This document shows, piece by piece, positions 36,131 through 44,531 of a DNA stretch of 64,000 nt. Origin of the DNA: Asaia lannensis NBRC 102526 (GTDB lineage Bacteria; Pseudomonadota; Alphaproteobacteria; Acetobacterales; Acetobacteraceae); the NCBI RefSeq assembly GCF_024054035.1, contig NZ_JAMXQU010000001.1, positions 434,001 through 498,000 on the forward strand, in the 5' to 3' direction. The notes beneath the pieces were generated by a model that was not told the DNA's origin, did not search any database, and was given only the letters and a program-made list of their open reading frames with translations. How positions within the stretch are numbered: the first letter of the stretch is position 1; each line of letters begins with the position of its first letter. Both the position numbers and the translations under genes were made by a program.

Positions 36131-37075
36131 TTACGGCAGGCGTGACAGACGTTCTGTCAGCACCTGATAAAACCCGTCTGAATCCACATCGCGCATATAA
36201 AGTGCGTTGGCGGGGCGTCCCGTTACGCTCCAGTAATCGACCACGGTCTGACCGGCAGAGAGCGGGCTTTGTGTCTCGATCTCGACATTGATCAGACGCC
36301 CCTGGAACAGATCGGGGCGCAGCAGCCACATGATGGTGCAGGGGTCATGCAAGGGGGCGCCGGGCCAGCCGTATTTTTCGAGGTCGAAACGCTCCGAAAA
36401 GCCCAGCATACCGCCTACGCAACGTCCGGCAGCATTGCCGATGGCACGAATGCGCCCAAGACGTGATGGGGTGGTGAGCACCTGATGCGTGACATCGAGC
36501 GGCAGCATGACGACCGGCACGCCGGAGGCGAGTACGATGGCAGCGGCCTCGGGATCGACATAGGCATTGAATTCGGCGTTGGGGGTAATATTCCCCCCTT
36601 CGAAACAGGCACCCAGCATGGACACGACGCGATTGATGCGCGGTGCGATATCGGGAGCCTTCTGCAGGGCCGTGGCCAGATTGGTCATCGGGCCGAGCGT
36701 CACGATGGTCAGGCTGCCTTCGGGCTCATGGCGCAGCGTCTCGATCAGGAATTCCACGGCATGAGGGGAGTCGGCCTGTTTTGTCGGGGCGGGGAGATCC
36801 GCACCGTCCAGTCCGCTCTCGCCATGAACATGATCGGCCCGTACGGGTGGGCGCTTCATCGGCAGGTCGCATCCGCTATGCAGCGGGATATCCGCACGTC
36901 CTGCCAGTTCCAGAATAGCGGCGGCATTGCGCGTGGTATTGGCGATGCCGCTATTGCCGCCCACAGTGAGGATCGCCTCGACCCTGATATCCTCGGGTGA
37001 AGCCAGCGCCAGAAGAATGGCGACGGCGTCGTCCTGACCGGGGTCGGTATCGATGATGATCCGTGTGGGCGTCAT
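36131..37075 (-). CDS. Nucleoside hydrolase (inosine-uridine preferring type)
   Basis: A 314-residue N-ribohydrolase that splits nucleosides to base and ribose. The calcium-binding signature is RIIIDTDPGQDDAVAILLAL (four Asp in the motif), with VTLGPMTNLATAL, MLGACFEGGNITPNAEFNAYVDPEAA and the catalytic-His region GAPLHDPCTIMWLL. No signal peptide, so it salvages intracellular nucleosides. ATG 37075 is preceded by AAGGAATAAGCCC and lies four bases after the DUF3297 gene, so the two are co-transcribed. Purine versus pyrimidine preference is not decidable. Confidence 0.92.
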   Translation of the reverse strand: MTPTRIIIDTDPGQDDAVAILLALASPEDIRVEAILTVGGNSGIANTTRNAAAILELAGRADIPLHSGCDLPMKRPPVRADHVHGESGLDGADLPAPTKQADSPHAVEFLIETLRHEPEGSLTIVTLGPMTNLATALQKAPDIAPRINRVVSMLGACFEGGNITPNAEFNAYVDPEAAAIVLASGVPVVMLPLDVTHQVLTTPSRLGRIRAIGNAAGRCVGGMLGFSERFDLEKYGWPGAPLHDPCTIMWLLRPDLFQGRLINVEIETQSPLSAGQTVVDYWSVTGRPANALYMRDVDSDGFYQVLTERLSRLP

Positions 37076-37079
37076 GGGC

Positions 37080-37337
37080 TTATTCCTTGCTGTCTTCCTC
37101 AGGACCCTTGACCCAGGCTTCGACCTTGCCGGAGACCTTGATGGTCATGGGGTTGCCCTTGCGGTCGAGCGTCTTGCCGACGGCCAGACGCACCCAGCCT
37201 TCGCTGATGCAGTATTCCTGCACATTGGTGCGCTCCTCGCCATTGAAGCGGATGCCGATGCCTTTTTCCAGCAGGGCCTCGTTATAGAACGGGCTGCCCG
37301 GTGTGGCGCTCAGACGGTCTGGCATGGTGTCGCTCAT
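37080..37337 (-). CDS. DUF3297 family protein
   Basis: An 85-residue conserved protein: MSDTMPDRLSATPGSPFYN, then GIGIRFNGEERTNVQEYCISEGWVR and GNPMTIKVSGKVEAWVKGPEED. The frame is open to 37385, but ATG 37337 has a perfect GGAGG eight bases upstream. The family is a small uncharacterised one found widely in proteobacteria. It sits immediately before the nucleoside hydrolase gene in the same operon; no function can be assigned. Confidence 0.85.
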   Translation of the reverse strand: MSDTMPDRLSATPGSPFYNEALLEKGIGIRFNGEERTNVQEYCISEGWVRLAVGKTLDRKGNPMTIKVSGKVEAWVKGPEEDSKE

Positions 37338-37421
37338 GGGAATTCCTCCGGTTTGGCGCGTGTTCCAGTTCTTGTCATGGGACATAGCCCGAGTTCCGGC
37401 CAGCGCAAAGCGCCGGAACGC

Positions 37422-37457
37422 AAAACGGGCGCGAGGGGGATACCCTTGCGCCCGTTT
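37422..37457 (-). terminator. Terminator of mmsA
   Basis: AAACGGGCGC (37423-37432) pairs with GCGCCCGTTT (37448-37457), with further AGGG/CCCT pairing inside. Read on the minus strand the stem ends in CGTTTTGCG, a short T-run, about 90 bases beyond the mmsA stop. Confidence 0.6.
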
Positions 37458-37480
37458 GGGGCCGTTTTGCGGCGGGTTTT

Positions 37481-37535
37481 CAGTCTGTCATCCCGGTCGT
37501 GCCGATCTGACAGACTGGCCGATTTGACAGACTGC
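37481..37535. repeat. TGACAGACTG repeats downstream of mmsA
   Basis: CAGTCTGTCA (37481-37490) is the exact inverse of TGACAGACTG at 37508-37517, which recurs at 37525-37534 within a 17-bp near-tandem repeat (37502-37518 and 37519-37535). One inverted and two direct copies thus lie in 55 bases of the intergenic space. Confidence 0.6.
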
Positions 37536-37544
37536 CCCGGCGGA

Positions 37545-39041
37545 TCAGCCGAGCGTCGGCATGACGAAATCCGCGCCCTGACGGATGCCCGTCGGCCAGC
37601 GCGAGGTGACGGCCTTGTATTTGGTAAAGAAGCGCACGCCTTCGGCACCGTGCATATGATGATCGCCGAACAGCGAGGCTTTCCAGCCGCCGAAGGAGTG
37701 GAACGCCATGGGCACCGGAATCGGCACGTTCACGCCTACCATGCCCGCCTGCACACGATGGGTGAACGCACGTGCGCTATCGCCATCGCGCGTGAAAATC
37801 GCCGTGCCATTGCCGAATTCATGCTCGTTGACCAGTTTCAGCGCGGTCTCGAAATCGGGCACGCGTACCACGGCCAGAACAGGGCCGAAGATCTCTTCAC
37901 GGTAGATGCGCATGTCAGGCGTCACATGATCGAACAGCGATCCGCCAAGGAAGAAGCCATCAGGATCCTGGGTCGATCTGAAATCGCGTCCGTCGACAAG
38001 AAGCTTTGCCCCTTCCTCGGCGCCGAGCGTGACATACGAGGCCACCTTGTCGCGGTGAACCTTCGTGACCAGCGGCCCCATTTCTGTCGCATCATCGGTG
38101 CCGTTGCCGATTTTGAGCGCCTTGACCTTGGGGATCAGTTTTTCGATCAGCGCATCGGCCACGGGGCCGACAGCGACAGCCACGGAAATGGCCATGCAAC
38201 GCTCACCGGCCGACCCGTAGGCCGCGCCCATCAGGGCATCGACGGTCTTGTCGAGATCGCAATCGGGCATGATGACGGCATGGTTCTTGGCGCCGCCCAG
38301 AGCCTGAACGCGCTTGCCGTGAGCGATGCCGGTCTCGTGGATATAACGCGCGATCGGGGTGGAGCCCACAAAGCTGATGGCCTGCACATCGGCGTGCTTG
38401 AGCAGGGCGTCCACTACGGTCTTGTCGCCATGCACGACCTGGAACACGCCATCGGGCAGACCCGCCTGCTTGAGCAGATCGGCCAGGATCAGCGAGGCCG
38501 AAGGGTCGCGTTCCGAAGGCTTGAGAATGAAGCAGTTGCCGCAGGCCAATGCCATGGGGGCCATCCAGAGCGGCACCATGACCGGAAAGTTGAACGGTGT
38601 GATACCGGCCACCACGCCAAGAGGCTGGCGCATCGACCAGGCGTCGATGCCGCGGCCGACCTGTTCGGTAAATTCGCCCTTGAGCAGTTCGGGCGCACCG
38701 GTGGCAAATTCCACCACTTCCATACCGCGCGTGACTTCGCCCAGCGCATCGGAGAGGACCTTTCCATGCTCTGAGGTAATGACTGCAGCCAGATCGCGTG
38801 CGTGTTTCTCGATCAGATCGCGAAAGCGGAACAGGACGCGTGCACGCGCCAGAGGGGTCGTCTGCGACCAGGCAGGGAAGGCGGCTCTGGCAGCAGCCAC
38901 GGCATCATCGACGTCCCGTGTGTCACCCAGAGTCAGCTGGGCCGTCACTTTGCCCGTTGCCGGGTTGAACACGTCACCGCGGCCGCTTCCATGACCGTCG
39001 GTGCGCGATCCGTTGATGTAATGCTGGATCAGACTGCTCAT
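37545..39041 (-). CDS. mmsA: CoA-acylating methylmalonate-semialdehyde dehydrogenase
   Basis: A 498-residue aldehyde-dehydrogenase superfamily enzyme that converts methylmalonate or malonate semialdehyde to propionyl- or acetyl-CoA, in valine and myo-inositol breakdown. Marks are [24 protein letters not shown] at the N-terminus, [39 protein letters not shown], the [14 protein letters not shown] loop in place of the ELGGK of ordinary ALDHs, and [14 protein letters not shown] with the catalytic Cys. ATG 39041 follows GAGAGGAAG. It is monocistronic. No other valine or inositol genes are in the window. Confidence 0.94.
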   Translation of the reverse strand: MSSLIQHYINGSRTDGHGSGRGDVFNPATGKVTAQLTLGDTRDVDDAVAAARAAFPAWSQTTPLARARVLFRFRDLIEKHARDLAAVITSEHGKVLSDALGEVTRGMEVVEFATGAPELLKGEFTEQVGRGIDAWSMRQPLGVVAGITPFNFPVMVPLWMAPMALACGNCFILKPSERDPSASLILADLLKQAGLPDGVFQVVHGDKTVVDALLKHADVQAISFVGSTPIARYIHETGIAHGKRVQALGGAKNHAVIMPDCDLDKTVDALMGAAYGSAGERCMAISVAVAVGPVADALIEKLIPKVKALKIGNGTDDATEMGPLVTKVHRDKVASYVTLGAEEGAKLLVDGRDFRSTQDPDGFFLGGSLFDHVTPDMRIYREEIFGPVLAVVRVPDFETALKLVNEHEFGNGTAIFTRDGDSARAFTHRVQAGMVGVNVPIPVPMAFHSFGGWKASLFGDHHMHGAEGVRFFTKYKAVTSRWPTGIRQGADFVMPTLG

Positions 39042-39695
39042 AAACGTCTTCCTCTCGTCTGCGGCCTTGCAATGGCCCCACTGGACCGTTGCGCTTTGTC
39101 CGCCTTATAGCATCCGTCCCGGCTTGAGGATTTCAACTCTTGCGGCAGGACTCCGCCATTGCCTATATGGAAATTAATATTCTCTTTTGTATCTCAGAAA
39201 AGAAAAATTATTCTATTTATCGCTTCGAGCAGTCACGTTCCGGTGAACTTTCGGGCTCGGTTCTGTTGTCCGCAGCTTCCTTGAGAACGAGCGAAGGGCA
39301 AAATCCGGAAGACAGGATAATGCCCCCATAGCTGGGCGTATGGGCGATAGCCCCTTGTCTGGTCTGACACGCGGTCTGGACAGGGACAGGGGAGGCGGGT
39401 TCGGGCTGTGTCGATGGCTGTTGACCGGAAAATTCCCTTTGGCCGTTCAATCGTGTCCGATAATTCCGCACATATGAGAAAACATCTGGCCCGACGCAGA
39501 AAGCTCCGGCAAAACCTGTCATGATTTTGCCGAACCTGCAGGTCAGGTTCATGCTTTCGGGACCTGAACCGGCAGGATCGGCGGGCGTTTCCCCTGTCTT
39601 CGCTCCCCTGTTTCCGCCGTTCAGGTTTCACTCCATGCCGGACACATTTTCATCGGTCCGGACGGATTTTCCACTTTTACGATCGACGAGGTCTG
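39042..39695. other. Long intergenic region, partly AT-rich
   Basis: 654 bases between divergent mmsA and the lipase-like gene. The part at about 39160-39230 is AT-rich and may hold promoters. A minus-strand frame of 111 codons (39217-39552) is open but has no ribosome-binding site and uses rarer codons than its neighbours. I see no tRNA, mobile element or convincing gene. Confidence 0.4.
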
Positions 39696-40847
39696 ATGCG
39701 TTCTGCTCTTGCCATGATGGCCATTTCCGCCCTGACGCTCACTGCCTGCGCCATGGATGCCGATGAGGATGCCGAATCCCGCTACGCACCCGTGGCAGCC
39801 GGGCAGGCCATCAAGCTCGAACAGAAAAACGCCCCCATTCCCGGCACGGCCTATCGCATGGCCTATCGCAGCACGGATGCCCATGACCCGACCCATCTGG
39901 TGGCGGTCTCGGCCGAAGTCATGCTGCCACGCGGTACGCCGCCTGCGGGCGGCTGGCCTGTCATGGCCTGGGCGCATGGCACGAGCGGTATCGGTCTGAC
40001 CTGCGCGCCGTCCATTATGGGGATTGGCGGCCCGCAGGCCAGTTTCTATGGGAGCTGGCTGCGTCGTGGGTATGCCGTAGTGGCAACCGATTACCCCGGT
40101 CTCGGCGAGCCGGGTGCCGCACTCTATCTGAATGCGAAATCGGAAGGCATGGCAGTGCTGGACTCGGTACGCGCTGCGCGCCGCCGTTTCTCCTCGCTCA
40201 GCGGTCATGTGGTCCTGCTCGGTCACGATCAGGGGGCACAGGCGGTGCTTGCCGCTTCCGCCCTTGCCCGATCCTACGCGCCGAGCCTGCAGATCAAAGG
40301 CACGATCGCACTCGGTGCGCCCTATTTCGACGGGGATTCGGGCCATATCCTGACGCAATCCCATGGCGCGCGCCGGTTCGCCCCCGGGGTGGTGTACGGG
40401 CTTCTGCTCGGGGCATCGCTGGGTAAGGCAGATCCGTCTTTCGACCCATCCTCCGCATTCAAGCCCCGTGCCTTGCCGCTTTATCGCAAGGCTTCGGAGC
40501 TTTGCCGTGGCGATTTCTTCGGGGCGGTCGAACATGCTGGACTGACGCCCGACAACACCTTCCAGCCCGATGCTGAAAACGCCCTTGCTCCCGCGCTGCA
40601 ATGGGCGCGTTATCCTTCGCTCAAGCTGTCTTCACCGGTCATGCTCGGCATTGCGTCCAACGATACGCAGGTGCCCCCCGCCCAGCAGGAGAAGCTGAAG
40701 CAGGCGCTATGCTCTGCCGGAACGGTCGTGAGCGTGCATCACTATCGCGTCGAGCATTCTCCCTTGCTGAATGCAGCCGAAAGCGAGGCACAGGCCTTTG
40801 CCGATCGCAGCCTGCAAGGCGATGCGATTTCTTCTGACTGTCAGTAA
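39696..40847 (+). CDS. Lipase-like alpha/beta-hydrolase lipoprotein with Asp at the nucleophile elbow
   Basis: A 383-residue secreted protein. The N-terminal lipobox ALTLTAC (Cys18) predicts a lipoprotein. The fold resembles secretory lipases: VMAWAHGTSGIGLTCAPS (oxyanion region), GSWLRRGYAVVATDYPGLGEPG, then the nucleophile elbow HVVLLGHDQGAQAVLAAS. The expected Ser of GxSxG is Asp178 (GHDQG), as in haloalkane dehalogenases and epoxide hydrolases. Downstream, GIASNDTQVPPAQQEKL gives the acid and RVEHSPLL the His. Possible activities are an esterase variant, a hydrolase with an Asp nucleophile, or an inactive binding protein. Start ATG 39696. Confidence 0.78.
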   Translation: MRSALAMMAISALTLTACAMDADEDAESRYAPVAAGQAIKLEQKNAPIPGTAYRMAYRSTDAHDPTHLVAVSAEVMLPRGTPPAGGWPVMAWAHGTSGIGLTCAPSIMGIGGPQASFYGSWLRRGYAVVATDYPGLGEPGAALYLNAKSEGMAVLDSVRAARRRFSSLSGHVVLLGHDQGAQAVLAASALARSYAPSLQIKGTIALGAPYFDGDSGHILTQSHGARRFAPGVVYGLLLGASLGKADPSFDPSSAFKPRALPLYRKASELCRGDFFGAVEHAGLTPDNTFQPDAENALAPALQWARYPSLKLSSPVMLGIASNDTQVPPAQQEKLKQALCSAGTVVSVHHYRVEHSPLLNAAESEAQAFADRSLQGDAISSDCQ

Positions 40848-40942
40848 TCGCGGGCGGTATCTGGAGGCTGACGGGCCCGGTGCGGATCTTGGGATCGTCA
40901 GGAACAGCTGTGCCCTGAGAAGCGTGCAAGATTACCCGCAGG

Positions 40943-40983
40943 CCCCTCTCATTCCCCCTCTCATGTATGAGAATGAGAGGGGG
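40943..40983. terminator. Two mutually exclusive hairpins between convergent genes
   Basis: The 3' arm GAATGAGAGGGGG (40971-40983) can pair either with CCCCTCTCATTC (40943-40954, 12 bp, via 40971-40982) or with CCCCCTCTCAT (40954-40964, 11 bp, via 40973-40983). The two 5' arms are a near-tandem duplication. The position between convergent ends suggests a terminator, but there is no T-tract. Confidence 0.5.
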
Positions 40984-41136
40984 AAGACAGCAGGACAGGC
41001 TTGGGACGAGCCCGGAAGGGGATGGGAGGTGACCGGGAGGTCATAATGACTGGCCTGCCGAAACAAATCTCCCCCGGTCCGTGCGATGGCTCACAATGCC
41101 CCGCAGGATGACTGCCGGAATTGGGGCCTGCGCTCT

Positions 41137-42828
41137 TCAGAAATCCGAGAGTGCGCTGCGCCGCCATTTGTCGGGTGCTACGCAAACATAATGATAATTC
41201 TGGTCGTCCTCGAATTCGCCTGGCTTGCAGGGTGACGAGCTGCTTGCGGGCGTAGCGATCGATCCCTGAAACCGCGCGCCCTCAATGAGCTGTATTCCAC
41301 CAGTGACCTGCATTGAGTTCGTGGAAACCCTGAGAGCGGAGCCGGTCGCCCAGATGGAACTGGTGCGCGTATGTGCTCCGACGCCGAAAACCAATGCGTC
41401 CTTTCCAGTCAGGTTGATGTTCCCATCGCTTGCGAGGTCTGGTGTGTTTTGGGTCCGCAGCAGTGTACGGACAGGCGTCTTCATATCGTCGATATGATCA
41501 TTATACATATTGTTCGCGAGTGTGATGGATGGGCCATTGGCATTATCCGAGAAGCTGCTTCTGGTAACGATGGAAATGTTCCCCGTTATGGCGACATTGA
41601 GGGATGATCGGTCTATCTGTAAGGGGCCATTATTCATGGCTTCCATGACGTTGCCCATAATTGCGGTTGTTTCTGCCGCGTTCACGTCTCGGCCCTTGTC
41701 GTCGTTCATTTTCGAAAACCGAATTCCGGTGGAGTTTTGGCCGGATCTGAGAAATCCGTAGAATGAGTTGCCGTTGAATGCGCTGCTGCTTGCATTCAAT
41801 GCCCAGATGCCCGCCCATCCGGGGCTCGCGGCTGAGAAAGTGCCGTAGTCTCGCGGAAGCTGTGCATTAGGGCCATAGGCGACTGGAGGCAGCGCGAAAA
41901 ACAGATTCCCCGTGAAATTCAGATTAGAGGCATTTTCTGCGTAGATGCCGGCGACGCTCGTGTTGAAATGGCTGCCTGAGACGCTGATCCATGACGCACC
42001 ATTCGATCTGAGATCGGCAGGAGCATACAGACCATAAGAAGCACCGACGATGGTGGCAGCACTGATCTGCAGGCCCTCGCTATGATTATCGATCCGGATG
42101 CCGGCAAAACCACCCGTCATGACGCTGTCCGTTATGTGGTTGTCTATGCTGGCATTGATCCTGGCTGGATCTGGCGTCGTGTAGAGCCATATGCCCGTGC
42201 CTTGGGTCGGATCTGCATTGAAGGCGCCCGGCATGGCTGAACGAAAGCCTCGTATCGTCGCATTGACCGGATTTTCCAGTTTCAGGCATGCCATGAAACG
42301 ACCATCGCATCGCAGGTCGCTTGCAGTAATGCGCATCTTGCCGCCGCCCTGATTTTGGGGAAGACCCAGAATATCGATACCGTCGCCGGTGATATGGCTT
42401 TCTGGTGTGTCATTGCGCCTTGTCACCGTCAGTCCGTGTACGATGACCCGCGATATGCCACCATGTGCTCTCGCCACCTCGCGTATGATCACCGGTGTTC
42501 GATCCTCGGCCTCGACCAGGGAGGCACCCGCTTCTGCCTCGATTTCGAGACTGCTCGATTGCGGAAGGGCGATAGGTCTGGCGTTGCGAAGGATGTATTT
42601 TCCTGGGGGTATCAGGAACCTGACTGAGGCACCGTCAGAGAGACGCTCGTTTATCCTGTCCACAGCAGAGTTATAGGCGTTCGTATCGTCTGAAAGATTG
42701 TCGCCTCTGGCACCAAATTCTCTCAGGTTGATTGCGCTATTGTCGAGGGTCGCTCCCGAGGCAGAATGAGGTGCGACCAGGAAGCCGATGGCAGCAGAGA
42801 GTGATACGCATGTTATGAGCCGAAGCAC
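41137..42828 (-). CDS. Secreted right-handed beta-helix protein (pectate-lyase-3-like)
   Basis: A 563-residue protein with a signal peptide (cleavage after SASG, about residue 25). INLREFGARGDNLSDDTNAYNSAVDRIN is the classical start of pectate-lyase-superfamily and tail-spike beta-helices. The body is a repeat of beta-helix turns (NATIRGFRSA, ISVSGSHFNTSVAGIYAENASN, NSFYGFLRSGQNSTGIRFS). The C-terminal module, PCKPGEFEDDQNYHYVCVAP followed by DKWRRSALSDF, resembles end modules of phage tail spikes and fibres. It may bind or cleave extracellular polysaccharide. It starts with GTG 42828 after GGGAG. Its base composition is visibly less GC-rich than the neighbours, hinting at horizontal acquisition. 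Confidence 0.75.
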   Translation of the reverse strand: MLRLITCVSLSAAIGFLVAPHSASGATLDNSAINLREFGARGDNLSDDTNAYNSAVDRINERLSDGASVRFLIPPGKYILRNARPIALPQSSSLEIEAEAGASLVEAEDRTPVIIREVARAHGGISRVIVHGLTVTRRNDTPESHITGDGIDILGLPQNQGGGKMRITASDLRCDGRFMACLKLENPVNATIRGFRSAMPGAFNADPTQGTGIWLYTTPDPARINASIDNHITDSVMTGGFAGIRIDNHSEGLQISAATIVGASYGLYAPADLRSNGASWISVSGSHFNTSVAGIYAENASNLNFTGNLFFALPPVAYGPNAQLPRDYGTFSAASPGWAGIWALNASSSAFNGNSFYGFLRSGQNSTGIRFSKMNDDKGRDVNAAETTAIMGNVMEAMNNGPLQIDRSSLNVAITGNISIVTRSSFSDNANGPSITLANNMYNDHIDDMKTPVRTLLRTQNTPDLASDGNINLTGKDALVFGVGAHTRTSSIWATGSALRVSTNSMQVTGGIQLIEGARFQGSIATPASSSSPCKPGEFEDDQNYHYVCVAPDKWRRSALSDF

Positions 42829-42934
42829 TTAGATTCTCCCATTACTGCTGCCAATATTGTGATGACTGCTTTTTACAGCATTGCCCGAATGGGACATCAC
42901 AGTGAAATTCAGCATTGTGCCCAACAATTTCTGG

Positions 42935-42960
42935 TATAGATATGTAAAGCAAGCTTTACA
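42935..42960 (+). promoter_or_regulatory. Operator/promoter of the membrane-protein/XRE unit
   Basis: The inverted repeat TGTAAAGC-AA-GCTTTACA (42943-42960) is perfect over 8 bp per arm. It directly follows an extended -10-like TGGTATAGAT (42932-42941) and ends 11 bases before the ATG at 42972. This is an ideal position for repression by the small XRE regulator encoded by the second gene. Confidence 0.7.
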
Positions 42961-42971
42961 TGGGGGGTGAT

Positions 42972-43352
42972 ATGTTCAGATCTGGTCGTGCAGCTTACGA
43001 GCTGGGCGCAGCCCTTGCGCTCTATATAGTCCTGCTTTTCGCGGCGAACATCATACTCTCCATGTATCGTCCCGCCGGGCTCTGGCTGTTTGCTTTGAGT
43101 ATGGTGCCGATGATCGGTGCCGTCGCCATGGCATGGACCGTATTGCGCGGGCTTCATCGTATGGATGAACTACAGAGACGGATTCAGTTCGACGCGATCG
43201 CGATCGCGTTTCTGGGTACGGCGCTGATAACTTTCGGCTGGGGATTCGGTGAGGTTGCCGGACTTCCCCCTCTGCGTGCTTTTGCTTTCTGGCCGATCAT
43301 GGGGAGTCTGTGGTTCATCAGCGTCATTTTTGCCAGCCGGAAATACCGTTGA
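42972..43352 (+). CDS. Small four-helix membrane protein paired with an XRE regulator
   Basis: A 126-residue integral membrane protein with about four hydrophobic segments: GAALALYIVLLFAANIILSM, LWLFALSMVPMIGAVAMAW, AIAIAFLGTALITFGWGFGE and FAFWPIMGSLWFISVIFA. The loop LRGLHRMDELQRRIQFDA is characteristic of small membrane proteins encoded with YvaO-like regulators. ATG 42960 is in frame, but ATG 42972 has GGGGGG five bases upstream. Its stop overlaps the regulator's TTG start, so they are coupled. Function is unknown; a signalling or stress-sensing role is only a guess. Confidence 0.8.
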   Translation: MFRSGRAAYELGAALALYIVLLFAANIILSMYRPAGLWLFALSMVPMIGAVAMAWTVLRGLHRMDELQRRIQFDAIAIAFLGTALITFGWGFGEVAGLPPLRAFAFWPIMGSLWFISVIFASRKYR

Positions 43353-43537
43353 AAAACCGTATGCGCGACCTGCGTCAGGGGCAGGGCATGAGTCAGAATG
43401 CCCTGGCCGAGGCGCTCGGTGTTTCGCGCCAGACGATCAACGCCATTGAGAACGAGCGCTACGACCCGAGTTTACCTTTGGCTTTCGCCATCGCGAAAAT
43501 CTTCGGTCTGAGCATCGAAGCGATCTTCACCCCCTGA
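43349..43537 (+). CDS. Small XRE-family transcriptional regulator
   Basis: A 62-residue HTH protein: MKNRMRDLRQGQGMSQNALA leads into EALGVSRQTINAIENERYDP and ends in LSIEAIFTP. The helix-turn-helix is SQNALAEALGVSRQTINAIE. TTG 43349 is the likely start because it overlaps the upstream stop (TTGA) and yields the family's standard MKNRxRxLR opening. It probably represses its own operon through the palindrome at 42943-42960. These mini-regulators consist of little more than the DNA-binding domain. Confidence 0.9.
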   Translation: MKNRMRDLRQGQGMSQNALAEALGVSRQTINAIENERYDPSLPLAFAIAKIFGLSIEAIFTP

Positions 43538-43555
43538 ATAGAACGGGATGAAAGG

Positions 43556-43589
43556 GGCGCTGCCCCTTTCCGGGGGATGGGGCAGCGCC
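43556..43589. terminator. Terminator between the XRE unit and serB
   Basis: GGCGCTGCCCC (43556-43566) pairs perfectly with GGGGCAGCGCC (43579-43589) around a 12-base loop, between two convergent genes. A-rich on the left and without a clear T-tract on the right. Confidence 0.65.
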
Positions 43590-43599
43590 TCATGAGCCC

Positions 43600-44490
43600 T
43601 TAATCGACGAAAACGCTTGCCGGATAACCCTGAGCGAAGAGATGCGCACGCAGGGTCGAGTGATTGACCTGCATGTCGATCATCTGGCGTACTTTCGGCT
43701 TGCCCTTATAGGCAATGCCGAGACCGGCCACGGCCAGCATGGGCAGATCATTGGTGCCGTCACCCGTGGTAAGGGCTGCCGAAGCCTTTACGCCGCGCTC
43801 TTCGAGAAGGCGGGTCAGATGCTCTTCCTTGCTGTTCGGCCCCAGAACCGGACCCACAAGTTTGCCGGTAAATACGCCATCTACAATGTCGAATTCATTG
43901 CCATAATGTTCATCGAAGCCGCAGGCTTCGGCCGCGCGGCTGGTGAAATAGGTAAACCCGCCCGAGACGAGCGCTGTGCGGGCATTATGGGCGTGCATGG
44001 TCTGGACCAGTGTGCGTGCACCGGCGTTGAGTTTCGTGTTCTGCCAGACGTCTTCAAGACAGGCAGCCGATTTGCCTTCGAGCAGGGCCACGCGCGCGCG
44101 CAGGGACTCTTCGAAGTCGAGACGACCGTTCATCGAGGCCTCGGTCAGTTTGACGACCTCATCGCCGATGCCGAGTGCAATAGCCACTTCATCGAGGGTT
44201 TCGCCATCGAGAATGGTGCTGTCCATATCGGCTACGAGTACGGCCTTGCGACGGCCACGTGTCTTGACCAGCAGGGTATCGACCTTATGGCGGGCAAGCG
44301 TGGCGCGTATGGTCGCGATAGTGGGCGCACCCGGTGCCGGGGTAGGGCAGGGGATCTCGACGGCCTCGCCGGCAGAAAGAACGACGGGGTTCTTGCCCTT
44401 GACCATGTTCCGCGCAATGTCGATGGCATCTTTGGACAGGGTGCCCTGTGCAGGGTCGGCAACGAGAACGAGAACGTAAGGTAAGGTCAT
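43600..44490 (-). CDS. serB: Phosphoserine phosphatase
   Basis: Last step of serine biosynthesis, a 296-residue HAD-superfamily phosphatase. The nucleophile motif is VLVADMDSTILDGETLDEVA (DxDxT). Motif II is ALVSGGFTYF and motif III/IV is TGDGTNDLPMLAVAGLGIAYKGKP. The N-terminal 75 residues (PYVLVLVADPAQGTLSKDAI) correspond to the regulatory ACT-like part. It is divergent from miaA with 41 bases between the ATGs, so the promoters overlap. Confidence 0.95.
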   Translation of the reverse strand: MTLPYVLVLVADPAQGTLSKDAIDIARNMVKGKNPVVLSAGEAVEIPCPTPAPGAPTIATIRATLARHKVDTLLVKTRGRRKAVLVADMDSTILDGETLDEVAIALGIGDEVVKLTEASMNGRLDFEESLRARVALLEGKSAACLEDVWQNTKLNAGARTLVQTMHAHNARTALVSGGFTYFTSRAAEACGFDEHYGNEFDIVDGVFTGKLVGPVLGPNSKEEHLTRLLEERGVKASAALTTGDGTNDLPMLAVAGLGIAYKGKPKVRQMIDMQVNHSTLRAHLFAQGYPASVFVD

Positions 44491-44531
44491 CTTGGCCCAT
44501 CTGGTAGAAACGCTTGGGACAGTTAGACAGA

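Noticed and set aside
37053-38774. 573-codon open frame on + opposite mmsA
   Set aside because: Entirely antisense to a clear aldehyde dehydrogenase gene; the His/Arg/Gly-rich translation is the usual shadow of a GC-rich gene.
39217-39552. 111-codon open frame on - in the gap before the lipase-like gene
   Set aside because: No Shine-Dalgarno sequence, less typical codon use and no recognisable motif; kept only as a comment on the gap.
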